Below are positions 17,408-25,555 of a DNA stretch of 64,000 nucleotides, in pieces. This DNA is from Parasutterella secunda. Its GTDB lineage: Bacteria; Pseudomonadota; Gammaproteobacteria; Burkholderiales; Burkholderiaceae_F. How positions within the stretch are numbered: the stretch's first letter is position 1; each line of letters opens with the position of its first letter. The position numbers were made by a program, and so were the translations under genes. A model generated the notes under the pieces. That model saw only the letters and a program-made list of their open reading frames with translations, was not told the origin of the DNA and ran no database searches. The stretch covers positions 492,355-556,354 of the forward strand of contig NZ_JAMBLT010000001.1 in the NCBI RefSeq assembly GCF_023336895.1, given 5' to 3'.

Positions 17408-17989
17408 TTATTGATAAGTTAAAGGCACCTAAGGAGCAATATAAAAAAAGATGGCGCGTAGCACTCGCCGTCTCAAACTAATTTTTGAAACTCAGCAAGT
17501 TTGCTACGCGACAGTTTGTTAACTATTTTTACTTCACGTTAATAGTACGGTATCTGTAATTAAATCAATTATGGGTACCGTGTGGTGCACATCTTAGAAA
17601 AAAACATCAGGCACACGTTCCAGAGGATTGGTATAAAAACTTCTATCATCTGGATAAATACCAAGCCTGTAAAATCTGTGGGTTCGAAACCCGAAGACGC
17701 TTTCTAATTGGGTAGTGCAGGGGAAGTTGCCCAAGCCTCTTATTGCAGTAGGTAAATGAAGATGGCAAAGTTTGAGCTTGTTTGAAGCTTTGCAATTGAC
17801 AGGAAGTTCTTCAATGCGATTGGTCACTGTTCGAGTCCATGGATTCAAAAAAGCAATTCGAACAGCGGGCAGAATGATTAATTAGCAGCAATCTTGTTTC
17901 AAATTGCAACATCAAGCCAAACCACAGCAATCGACATAATTTGGCCTAAAATTGCGATAACTATGTGATTTTTATTGATAAATTCCTCG
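17408..17989. other. Gene-poor remnant region between SMR gene and right repeat
   Basis: No convincing gene. A terminator-like hairpin GATGGCG/CGCCGTC (about 17451-17473, one G-U pair) follows the SMR gene. Its loop arm CGCGTAGCA (17455-17463) can instead pair perfectly with TGCTACGCG (17512-17520). A stretch at 17822-17837 resembles the tRNA-Thr T-arm (GGTC, then an exact CTGTTCGAGTC). The 84-codon minus-strand open frame at 17594-17848 has no recognisable family and may be spurious. Confidence 0.5.
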
Positions 17990-18004
17990 GTCAACGGGCA
18001 CCAA
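17990..18004 (+). repeat. Right copy of 15-bp direct repeat (attR-like)
   Basis: GTCAACGGGCACCAA is identical to the tRNA-Thr 3' end at 16218-16232, without an intact tRNA body in front of it. A strong terminator begins 7 nt later, as after the functional copy. Confidence 0.7.
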
Positions 18005-18010
18005 GCAACT

Positions 18011-18046
18011 TTCCGCACAGTTAAGACTGATGCGGAATTTTTTTTT
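18011..18046 (+). terminator. Rho-independent terminator after the right repeat
   Basis: TTCCGCA and TGCGGAA form a perfect 7-bp stem around 13 nt, followed by nine T residues. No intact gene lies upstream in this orientation, so it probably once ended the original tRNA-Thr transcript. Confidence 0.88.
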
Positions 18047-18055
18047 AATTGAAGA

Positions 18056-18488
18056 ATGATCATTTGCGAATTAAAAAACAACCAAAGAACAGATAGTGGA
18101 TATTTGGGAAGATTCTGTGCGGGCTACTCATTCTTTCTTAACACATGCAGATATTGAAACAATCAAACTCTATGTTCCCCATGCCATAAAGGCAGTTCCA
18201 CATTTATTTGTCGCGCGAGAAAATACGGGTTCAATACACGGTTTTCTTGGAATTTCCGGTCAAAAGATTGAAATGCTTTTTATTGCTACTCACTATCGCG
18301 GACACGGTCTTGGCAAGAAATTGATACAAGAGACCATGTCCCTTTATCCAATTACCGATGTGGTGGTTAACGAGCAAAATCAGCAGGCAATAGGATTTTA
18401 TGAGCACATGGGATTTGAAGTTTACGATCGATCGGCGATAGATGAACACGGGGGAACTTTCCCCATTTTGTTTATGAGAAAACCATAA
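18056..18488 (+). pseudogene. GNAT acetyltransferase with a frameshift in an A6 tract
   Basis: The main frame (GTG at 18096, 130 codons) is a GNAT N-acetyltransferase of the YjaB/YiaC type: IWEDSVRATHSFL, FLGISGQKIEMLFIATHYRGHGLGKKLI (acetyl-CoA loop) and NEQNQQAIGFYEHMGFE. It lacks the first strand. An ATG at 18056 reads MIICELK and then runs through six A residues (18073-18078) into the wrong frame. With five A the frame would join as MIICELKTTKEQIVDIWEDS, a normal GNAT start. It is therefore a frameshifted gene, a phase-variable one, or one using the weak internal GTG; a sequencing error is also possible. Confidence 0.65.
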
Positions 18489-18822
18489 AGTCTGAGTGTG
18501 GAGGCTTTGCAAAAATGAGTGATCAAGGCTGATCCAATTAGGCCTCCTTGACTCAGTGAGAGAAAGTTCTTTGCGTAAGTTGCTTCGACAGATACTCCGA
18601 GAACATCCGCAAAGCCATTTCCTAATGAAAATCGTACCTAGAGCGGAAGAACAAGACATTAAAGTGAATGGATAAAAGATTGCAGTTTTTTTGACTAATC
18701 CGCTTGCCATATAAGGGAATTCATTAATCGAGAAATTTGTTTTGAACGCATACACTTACGCCTGTAAGTAATTCTGCTTATTTCTCCGTTCATACGGTCT
18801 TTTGATAAAGGCAACGAACACT
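18489..18822. other. Intergenic region without a clear gene
   Basis: This stretch of about 330 nt holds an imperfect inverted repeat (TGAGT-gat-CAAGG / CCTTG-ACTCA, about 18513-18555). An unrecognised open stretch of about 50 codons ends at TAA 18673-18675; its peptide includes RESSLRKLLRQILREHP. It has no start codon or ribosome site and may be a decayed gene end. The promoter of the following transporter should lie at its right end. Confidence 0.4.
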
Positions 18823-20508
18823 ATGGAATGGTTCCATTCGCTCCTCACCGATACAAATTCAATTGCCCATATTGCGCTGATTTATGCGGCTATTATCACT
18901 ATTGGGCTGGCGGTCGGGCGAATAAAAGTCAAGGGAATTTCTCTGGGCGTCATTGGTGTTTTGTTCGTAGGTCTTTTGTTCGCGCACTTCGGTGTCAAAA
19001 TTAATCCGGATGTTTTGGGATTTACCAGAGACTTCGGTCTGATTGTTTTTATTTTCTTTGTCGGTCTTCAGGTGGGACCGTCATTTTTTTCATCCTTTAA
19101 AAGTGTCGGCTTAGTTTTAAATGGGCTGATGCTTTTTACAGTTCTCACGGGTATTGCCTTAACGGTTATTTTGTACTTCATATTCAGCGACCATGTTTCA
19201 CTGGCGCAAATTTTGGGTGTGCACTACGGGGCCATTACTTGTACACCAGGGTTGGGCGCTACAAAAGAAGCTTTGGCAGATATGGGATACCATGGTGAAG
19301 ATATCGCTATTGCTTATGCCTGCGCCTATCCGTTGGGTTTGGTGACGATTATTGGTATCGCTATTCTTTTACGTGTGATGTTCCGGGTGGATTTGGAACA
19401 AGAAGATCGCCAATGGGAAGATGAAGAAAAAGAAATTAATCAAGCCCCTGTGGTTTTCCACATATACATCACAAACCATATGCTTGACGGACTAACCATT
19501 CGAGAATGTCGCCGTCGTATTCCTAGGCCCTTTATTTGTTCTCGCCTTTTGCACAAAGGCGAGATAACCAGTCCATTCGCCGATACGGTATTGCATTACG
19601 GAGATACGATTCGTGTAGTGGCCACTCCCGAACAGAAGATGGATATTGTGGCGGCTTTTGGTCAGGAAGACAATCGCATTGATTTGGCAACAGAGCACTC
19701 TCCGATTGAGCGGCAGCGTGTCATTGTTACGCGCAATGAAATGAATGGACGAACTGTTGGTGACTTGGAGTTGAGTAATACCGATGGCGTGCACATTACA
19801 CGCGTTTGGCGAGCCGGTATGGAATTATTCCCATACGACAAAATGCATTTGCAAGTTGGTGATATCTTGCAGTGCGTCGGTCCGATTAATGCCATTAAGC
19901 GGTTAGCCGGTATTGTGGGTAATCGTCCCAAGGTGTTGGAGCAGCCCAATTTGGCCGCTATTTTCCTGGGTATTACCTTAGGGGTTTTGGTCGGCTCTAT
20001 TCCCTTGATGGTTCCCGGGATGCCCACGCCGATTAAATTGGGTTTGGCCGGCGGCCCTTTGGTTATCTCTATTTTGTTGGGGCGCTTCGGAGCAACACTT
20101 CACTTGGCAACGTACACCACCAATGCGGCTAATTTGGCCGTCAGAGAGATTGGTATTTCGCTCTTTTTAGCGAGCGTCGGCTTGACGGCTGGCGGCACCT
20201 TTGTCGATAGCCTCGTTGCCGGTAACGGTCTTTTGTACGTAGGCATCGGCTTTATTATTACGTTTGTACCGCAAATTTTGGTCGGTGTTATTTCTCGTCT
20301 TTTCCTCAAAATGAACTATCACACCATTTTGGGATTGTTGATCGGTGCCTGTACAAATTCGCCGATATTGGCCTACGCGGCTTCGCTTTCAGAAAAAAGT
20401 GCAACGGCCGTGGCCTATTCCACGGTCTATCCTCTGGCGATGTTCTTGCGTGTGGTTACCGGTCAAATTATTTTGGTCGCGATGTGGTCGTATGTTTCTT
20501 TGGTTTAA
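18823..20508 (+). CDS. Aspartate:alanine exchanger (AAEx/AspT) family transporter, second copy
   Basis: From ATG 18823 (MEWFHSLLTDTNSIAHI) the product is 561 residues, the same length as the paralogue at 197-1882 and alignable along its whole length: the same two membrane halves, two central RCK_C-like domains, GVHYGAITCTPGLGAT in the first repeat and GLLIGACTNSPILAYA in the second. The cysteine- and asparagine-bearing repeats differ from those of the first copy (TNTPG, TTDPP), so substrate preference may differ. A TTG at 18802 would add seven residues and is unlikely. Substrate unknown; dicarboxylate or aspartate/alanine exchange is the family expectation. Confidence 0.88.
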   Translation: MEWFHSLLTDTNSIAHIALIYAAIITIGLAVGRIKVKGISLGVIGVLFVGLLFAHFGVKINPDVLGFTRDFGLIVFIFFVGLQVGPSFFSSFKSVGLVLNGLMLFTVLTGIALTVILYFIFSDHVSLAQILGVHYGAITCTPGLGATKEALADMGYHGEDIAIAYACAYPLGLVTIIGIAILLRVMFRVDLEQEDRQWEDEEKEINQAPVVFHIYITNHMLDGLTIRECRRRIPRPFICSRLLHKGEITSPFADTVLHYGDTIRVVATPEQKMDIVAAFGQEDNRIDLATEHSPIERQRVIVTRNEMNGRTVGDLELSNTDGVHITRVWRAGMELFPYDKMHLQVGDILQCVGPINAIKRLAGIVGNRPKVLEQPNLAAIFLGITLGVLVGSIPLMVPGMPTPIKLGLAGGPLVISILLGRFGATLHLATYTTNAANLAVREIGISLFLASVGLTAGGTFVDSLVAGNGLLYVGIGFIITFVPQILVGVISRLFLKMNYHTILGLLIGACTNSPILAYAASLSEKSATAVAYSTVYPLAMFLRVVTGQIILVAMWSYVSLV

Positions 20509-20579
20509 AGAAAAGTGACTGATAAGAAGGAGAGGTTTGAGTATTCTTATCCTGGATAAACTGAAAAAAGGAACACAGA

Positions 20580-21011
20580 TTGTCAATTGTTCATTGGCTC
20601 ACTCAAGCTTATGGACGTGAGCGATATGCTGATTTCAAAAGCTGTTCAGATCGAAAGGAATGGCTTGGGCTGATCCTATTTCAGATCATTGCTTATTGCA
20701 CTTTTATTGCTTTGGGTGTGGTCTGTAATTTGCTTGTTGTGACAGCCGATGAAGTTATAACCTGGCCGATTTATTTAACCACTTCCTTAGTTTTTGTTTT
20801 TGCTCTTTACTCCTTTGTTCCAGGCCTGGCCCTGACGGTCAGACGGTTGCATGATATCGGTGTGAGCGGATGGTGGTGTCTCTGTTATTTCCTTCCTCCC
20901 TTAATGACAGGTCTTGAGGTGCAGACCTGGATTGTCAATGCCTTAGTTGTGTTTGGTATTTTTGTAATGCTTTTGCCTTCTAAGAAAGAAAATAATCGCT
21001 TTCGCGTTTAG
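20580..21011 (+). CDS. DUF805 family inner-membrane protein
   Basis: A 143-residue protein with about four membrane helices. The DUF805 hallmark is ALTVRRLHDIGVSGWW, preceded by a soluble N-terminus (FKSCSDRKEWLG) and followed by a C-terminal helix. Family function is unknown. The start is a TTG preceded at good distance by AAAAAAGGA, which supports it over internal candidates. It lies 70 nt after the exchanger gene in the same direction, possibly co-transcribed. Confidence 0.82.
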   Translation: MSIVHWLTQAYGRERYADFKSCSDRKEWLGLILFQIIAYCTFIALGVVCNLLVVTADEVITWPIYLTTSLVFVFALYSFVPGLALTVRRLHDIGVSGWWCLCYFLPPLMTGLEVQTWIVNALVVFGIFVMLLPSKKENNRFRV

Positions 21012-21115
21012 TTTTCTGCAACTTGCTTTAAATAAACAATAATTCGGCATTTTTGAGTCAATAAAACGTTACTTCTCCCAGTAAATTAGAAGCAGAATAG
21101 TGGGAGGTTATAGAC

Positions 21116-21688
21116 ATGTTGTCAAAAAGAGAATTCTTGAAAGCTGTTGTTGGACTCACAACACTCGTTGGAACGCATTCAAGCCTAGCCAAAGAAGCCG
21201 CTCAATTTCCGATGAAACGAACCGCTATTGTTTACTATAGCCATAGCGGGAACACCCGAACTGTGGCATCTCGTATTTCTGCTTTGACAGCGGCTCCAGT
21301 GTTTGAAATTGTTCCTCAAACGCCTTATCCAAACGCCTATCGCCCGACAACAAATCAAGTGCGAGAGGAAATGCAAAAAGGTTATTTGCCGCCAATTCAT
21401 GCTCCATCCATTGATTTGAATAATTTCGATGTTCTCATCATAGGTACGCCGACATGGTGGCATCACATCGCTCGTCCCGTCGCTTCATGGCTAAGTCAAA
21501 CCGATCTTTCCGGGAAAGTCATCATGCCTTTTAATACCCATGGGGGTGGTGGTCTTATGCAAACGAGGGATGATTTTGTTCAAATGTGTCCGAAATCGAC
21601 AGTAACGCAAAGTTTGACGGTTTACGGAAATGGAGATAGTGATTTAGATGAACAGATCCTTCGTTGGCTAAAAGAGGCAAATCCGTGA
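21116..21688 (+). CDS. Flavodoxin with an export signal
   Basis: A 190-residue flavodoxin-fold protein. After an N-terminal signal-like segment (about residues 1-25) comes TAIVYYSHSGNTRTVASRI, the FMN phosphate loop, then IIGTPTWWHHIARPVASWL and MPFNTHGGGGLM. The N-terminus SKREFLKAVVG fits a Lys-Arg variant of the Tat motif ([ST]RRxFLK), followed by a mild hydrophobic stretch ending at SSLA. Export of a flavodoxin is plausible by Tat because FMN is loaded in the cytoplasm. Redox partner unknown. A GGGAGG ribosome site supports the start. Confidence 0.85.
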   Translation: MLSKREFLKAVVGLTTLVGTHSSLAKEAAQFPMKRTAIVYYSHSGNTRTVASRISALTAAPVFEIVPQTPYPNAYRPTTNQVREEMQKGYLPPIHAPSIDLNNFDVLIIGTPTWWHHIARPVASWLSQTDLSGKVIMPFNTHGGGGLMQTRDDFVQMCPKSTVTQSLTVYGNGDSDLDEQILRWLKEANP

Positions 21689-21760
21689 TATTTATGTGTT
21701 GGGGGCAACTTGTAGATGCGTTTTTTTGCGCTATGATGAAAAGAAAAAATGAGGTGCCCC

Positions 21761-22516
21761 ATGCGTTTTTCGATTGTATTTTTTAGTGCGGCTGGTCACA
21801 CGTTAAAGGTTATCCGTCACGTTGCTGAGCAGATGGGAGGAGTAGATAGGACGGTAGATTTGTCCGATCCGTTCTTAAAGGAGTGCACCTTCGGAAAAGA
21901 TGAGCGGGTAATTATTGCTTGTCCCGTTTATGGAGGTCGGATACCGGGGCTTGTGGTTGAGCGGCTTCGGAAAGTAACATTTGAGTCAACTCGCGTGATT
22001 ACGCTTGTAACTTATGGCAATAGAGCATATGAAGATGCCTTATTGGAATTAAATGACACGATTCTAGTCAGAGGCGGCATTCCAATTGCCAGTGCCGCCG
22101 TTGTAACGCAGCATTCGATGGTGCCTACTGTGGCAGCCAATCGACCGACAGAAATTGATTTCCAAAATCTTTCGGTGTTTGCTCGTTTCGCGCTACAAAA
22201 ATACGATGATATGCACGCTGTTCCGGTTGAAGTGCCGGGCAACCGTCCCTATCGAGCTTGGAGCAAAATGCCGGTTACTCCCGTAGTCAGTGGTAAGTGT
22301 GTTCGATGTGGCATGTGTATTCAGCGATGTCCGACAATGGCTATTTGGATTACTGATCCCAAGAAAACTGATCCATCTAAATGTATTTTGTGTATGAGGT
22401 GTGTAGCAATGTGCCCGCAAGGAGCAAGAAGTTTACCGCCTGCCGCACAACAGGCCATTGAAAAAAAACTCGCTCCTGTTGCGAAATTAACGCGTGAGAA
22501 CGAGTTTTTCTTCTAA
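21761..22516 (+). CDS. EFR1-type flavodoxin/ferredoxin fusion protein
   Basis: A 251-residue protein with an N-terminal flavodoxin-like domain (SIVFFSAAGHTLKVIRHVAEQM; IACPVYGGRIPG) and two C-terminal [4Fe-4S] motifs, CVRCGMCIQRCP and CILCMRCVAMCP. This matches the EFrodoxin (EFR1) family, common in anaerobes and thought to shuttle electrons. ATG 21761 is preferred over ATG 21749 because GAGG lies just before it. It follows the flavodoxin gene by 72 nt and ends tail-to-tail with phnX, 22 nt apart. Confidence 0.88.
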   Translation: MRFSIVFFSAAGHTLKVIRHVAEQMGGVDRTVDLSDPFLKECTFGKDERVIIACPVYGGRIPGLVVERLRKVTFESTRVITLVTYGNRAYEDALLELNDTILVRGGIPIASAAVVTQHSMVPTVAANRPTEIDFQNLSVFARFALQKYDDMHAVPVEVPGNRPYRAWSKMPVTPVVSGKCVRCGMCIQRCPTMAIWITDPKKTDPSKCILCMRCVAMCPQGARSLPPAAQQAIEKKLAPVAKLTRENEFFF

Positions 22517-22538
22517 CAAAGCTCAGAATTTAAGCTTT

Positions 22539-23333
22539 TTAGGCTTTCTCGCCATTTTCAATGGCTTCAATTAATTTGGGCAGTTCTTCCATGGTGTCAA
22601 TAACAAAATCAGCACCGTTGGCAAAGAACATTTCACGAGCTTTTTTACGAAGGGCAAATTGTTCCAGAGAGGGCAATTTATCCCAGGAGGCTTTGTCTAA
22701 GCCAATGATAGAACTGCCTTCCGTGACGCCAACGGCAATTAACCCGGCATTTTTACCTTCGCGCATGTCAGATACAGTATCACCGACTTTAACAATGCGA
22801 CGAACGTCTTGAAGCCCGAGGCGCTTCATATTTTCAAATACCATGTAAGGCCAAGGGCGGCCAAAACCGCCGGTGTCATCTGCGGTTACAAGCATGTCAG
22901 GGTTATAGCCAGCCTTCGATGCTTCACGAGCGACGACTTCCATCATGGAAGCGGTAAAACCGGTGGTCGAACCAATCTTGATGCCCTTTTGACGCAAAGC
23001 GGCAACAGTGTCCAAGACATAAGGCTTAATGTCACAATGCTGAGGCAACACGGCCATCAACGCCGGCTCAAAGTCAGCATAAAGGGCTTCAACGTCATCG
23101 GAATCGGGAGTGCGCTTGTAGCGTTCTTCCCAGGCTTTTTCAATGCGCGGCATGCGCAACATCGTGCGAATATGGTCACGTTTTAAAAGACCCATTGGGG
23201 CGCGAGTTTCTTCGTCGGTGACTTCAATGCCCGCACGACGAAAAGCTTCCATAAAAGCGCTGACAGGACTTGTTGAGCCGAAATCAACGGTTGTACCGGC
23301 CCAGTCAAAAATCACAGCTTGAATGTTAGGCAT
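22539..23333 (-). CDS. phnX: Phosphonoacetaldehyde hydrolase
   Basis: A 264-residue HAD-superfamily enzyme that cleaves the C-P bond of phosphonoacetaldehyde to acetaldehyde and phosphate. VIFDWAGTTVDFGS carries the nucleophile Asp10; MGLLKRDH holds Lys51, the Schiff-base lysine unique to PhnX in the cap domain; GSTTGFTASMM and VKVGDTVSDMREG are the later HAD motifs. It is the last gene of the 2-aminoethylphosphonate operon and overlaps phnW by 8 nt. Confidence 0.95.
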   Translation of the reverse strand: MPNIQAVIFDWAGTTVDFGSTSPVSAFMEAFRRAGIEVTDEETRAPMGLLKRDHIRTMLRMPRIEKAWEERYKRTPDSDDVEALYADFEPALMAVLPQHCDIKPYVLDTVAALRQKGIKIGSTTGFTASMMEVVAREASKAGYNPDMLVTADDTGGFGRPWPYMVFENMKRLGLQDVRRIVKVGDTVSDMREGKNAGLIAVGVTEGSSIIGLDKASWDKLPSLEQFALRKKAREMFFANGADFVIDTMEELPKLIEAIENGEKA

Positions 23334-24444
23334 GGTTAACCTCGTCTAAATAAGCTTTGAAAATCGCTAAAACACGTTTAACGTCTTCTTCGTAAATTTC
23401 ACCGATGTTGCCCAAACGGAAGGTGTCACGTTCGGTAAGTTTTCCCGGATAGATGACGTAACCATGGGACTTAAGGTAGTCGTACATACCGGCAAATGTG
23501 AAATTAGCGTTCTCAGGGTAGAAGAACGTTGTGATGATCGGTCCTTGATGAGCGACGTCAATATAAGCATCAAATCCAAGATCTTTCATTCCATCACGAA
23601 GCATCTTGTTGCATTGAGCATAGCGAGCGTGACGAGCGGCGATGCCGCCTTCTGCCTTCAATTCGGCGATAGCTCGATGAAATGCCGCAACGACATGAGT
23701 CGGAGAGGTAAAGCGCCATTTACCGCCGTCTTTTTCCATCACGCGCCATTGATCATAAAGATCCAAAGACAAAGAGCGGGCATTGCCTTTGCTGGCTTGC
23801 AGTTTCTCAATATTGGCGATGATAAACGAGAAACCAGGGACGCCTTGAATGCATTTATTGGCCGAAGAAATAAGGAAGTCAATGCCGACTTCGGGCACGT
23901 TGATATCCACGCCGCCAAAGGAACTCATGGCATCAACAACAAAGGTTTTACCGGCCGCCTTTACAACTGAACCCACGGCAGCGATGTCATTTAAAATGCC
24001 GGTTGTGGTTTCGCTGTGCACCATGGCAACCATCGTCACATCAGGATTATTCGCTAGAAATTCGTCAACTTTTTTAGCATCCGGAATACTGTCCCAAGCA
24101 AAATCCAACCGTTTGAAATGGATGTGGTGGTAGGTAAGGATTTGGCACATGCGTTCGGTGTAGGCGCCATTGACAAGGACCAAAACACAATCATCGGCTC
24201 CAGGGATGGACGAGAGCACGGATTCAACACCAAATGTGCCGCTGCCTTGCATCAAAACAGTTGTATATTCATTAGGATCGGCGTGAGCCAATTCAAGCAA
24301 TGAGCGACGCACTTCCTGGGTCATTTCCTTGTAGTCTTTATCCCATGTGCATCGGTCGACAAGCATTTCCTCACGCACTGTCAATGAGGAGGTGAGGGGA
24401 CCGGGGGTGAGTAATTTGTAAGTATTCGGATCTTGAATAGTCAT
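23326..24444 (-). CDS. phnW: 2-aminoethylphosphonate:pyruvate aminotransferase
   Basis: A 372-residue class V PLP aminotransferase converting 2-aminoethylphosphonate and pyruvate to phosphonoacetaldehyde and alanine. LLTPGPLTSS near the start, QGSGTFGVESV, VDAMSSFGG and SSANKCIQGVPGFSF (PLP lysine in ANK) are typical. The start at 24444 (MTIQDPNTYK) is chosen; a longer in-frame start at 24504 would cover the upstream hairpin. It precedes phnX, giving the complete two-step AEP pathway. Confidence 0.95.
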   Translation of the reverse strand: MTIQDPNTYKLLTPGPLTSSLTVREEMLVDRCTWDKDYKEMTQEVRRSLLELAHADPNEYTTVLMQGSGTFGVESVLSSIPGADDCVLVLVNGAYTERMCQILTYHHIHFKRLDFAWDSIPDAKKVDEFLANNPDVTMVAMVHSETTTGILNDIAAVGSVVKAAGKTFVVDAMSSFGGVDINVPEVGIDFLISSANKCIQGVPGFSFIIANIEKLQASKGNARSLSLDLYDQWRVMEKDGGKWRFTSPTHVVAAFHRAIAELKAEGGIAARHARYAQCNKMLRDGMKDLGFDAYIDVAHQGPIITTFFYPENANFTFAGMYDYLKSHGYVIYPGKLTERDTFRLGNIGEIYEEDVKRVLAIFKAYLDEVNHA

Positions 24445-24470
24445 AATTTTCCCAGTGTTTCTAAGAGGTT

Positions 24471-24494
24471 GCGGGACGAAAAAAATCGTCCCGC
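24471..24494 (-). promoter_or_regulatory. Strong hairpin between the AEP-binding-protein gene and phnW
   Basis: GCGGGACGA and TCGTCCCGC form a perfect 9-bp stem with a 6-nt loop of A residues (U on the transcript). No U-tract follows, so it more likely stabilises the upstream mRNA or partly attenuates transcription than terminates it. Confidence 0.75.
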
Positions 24495-24517
24495 ATTTCG
24501 CCATATAGGAAAAAGGA

Positions 24518-25537
24518 TTATTTATTTTGACCTTTAACTAATTTTTGGTGAGCTTCAAGCAATTCAACAGTCAATGCTTCCTTGTACATTTTGGGATTGG
24601 CCGGTTTATTTTCAGCCGAAACCGTTTCGCCCTTGTACAAAGCTACCGGGTAGTACTTCAAAAGTTCCGTGCGACCATGTTTGATGATGGTTTCAGCCAT
24701 CTTTTGAGCATTAGGATTGGTCTTGTCGCCCTTATCAACAACAGCGATGGCTTCTTGAAGCTGGAAATTGCCTTCAACGGGATCGATGTAATCAATCGGC
24801 AAGCCCTTAGCTTTATCAGCAACGGCTTGATGACGCAGTCCGAAACCGACGGCCACTTCACCGGCGCGCAGTTTCTTTAAAGGAGCGGAACCCGATTTTT
24901 CCAAATGAGCACCTGCGTTCTTTTCGATGGCAGCGATGGTCTTAGCACCTTGTTCTTCACCCTCGGCAGACAGTACAGCTTGGGTCATCAGCCAGGAAGT
25001 GGATGAACCCATGATGTCAGGTACGGAGATATGACCCGCGTATTCCGGTTTAGCCAGGTCGGCAATGGCCTTGGGAGCCGGCAGACCAGATTCCTTGAGA
25101 ACTTGAGTATTGACGAAAAGAGCACCCGTATTGCCTAAAATCGGAGCGTAGTAAGAGGGGGTGGGATTAATCGGTTCGGTCTTAAACGTCAAATTTTGGA
25201 ACATCTGATTTTTCTTTTGGAAACTGTCCAAATAATAAGTGCTGATCGTGACCAAATCGGCTTCAATATTCTTTCCTTCAGCAGCGATCTTCCCGCCCAA
25301 CTCAGAGGTGCCAAAGGACTGCATCAGATAGGCACCCTTGAAGCCATTGTTATCGAGCGCATTTTTCATCGCTTGTTGTGCTTCTTCGTCAGCGTTGGTG
25401 TAGATCACCACTTGTTTGGCGGGTTCTGATGTTGCGGCTGTCTTCTTGTTTTGGGCATCACCATTGTCGCTGCAGGCCGACAACCCCAAAACAGCAGCGG
25501 TTAAAACCGAGAGGGAAAGAACAGAGATGCGTTTCAT
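24518..25537 (-). CDS. 2-aminoethylphosphonate ABC transporter substrate-binding lipoprotein
   Basis: A 339-residue binding protein of the Fe3+/AEP-type (type II periplasmic fold). The N-terminus has lipobox LSAC (cysteine at 22). QVVIYTNADEEAQQAMKNAL opens the mature domain; GNTGALFVNTQVL, MGSSTSWLMTQAV and AVGFGLRHQAV line the ligand cleft. The AEP assignment comes mainly from operon context with phnW and phnX; iron-type relatives look similar. The strong hairpin after it suggests high binding-protein expression relative to downstream genes. Confidence 0.87.
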   Translation of the reverse strand: MKRISVLSLSVLTAAVLGLSACSDNGDAQNKKTAATSEPAKQVVIYTNADEEAQQAMKNALDNNGFKGAYLMQSFGTSELGGKIAAEGKNIEADLVTISTYYLDSFQKKNQMFQNLTFKTEPINPTPSYYAPILGNTGALFVNTQVLKESGLPAPKAIADLAKPEYAGHISVPDIMGSSTSWLMTQAVLSAEGEEQGAKTIAAIEKNAGAHLEKSGSAPLKKLRAGEVAVGFGLRHQAVADKAKGLPIDYIDPVEGNFQLQEAIAVVDKGDKTNPNAQKMAETIIKHGRTELLKYYPVALYKGETVSAENKPANPKMYKEALTVELLEAHQKLVKGQNK

Positions 25538-25555
25538 ACGTTAACTCCTTAATTA

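Noticed and set aside
17434..17530. Possible integron attC site after the SMR gene (nested inverted repeats CGCGTAGCA/TGCTACGCG, outer GTTAA/TTAAC)
   Set aside because: attC sites start RYYYAAC and end GTTRRRY; here the outer arms are in the opposite order and no integrase or second cassette is present.
17594..17848. 84-codon minus-strand open frame as a gene
   Set aside because: No recognisable family, no clear ribosome site, and it lies over decayed DNA with a tRNA-like segment on the other strand; probably fortuitous.
18231..18755. 174-codon minus-strand open frame opposite the GNAT gene
   Set aside because: The plus-strand frame has clear GNAT motifs; the antisense peptide has no family features.
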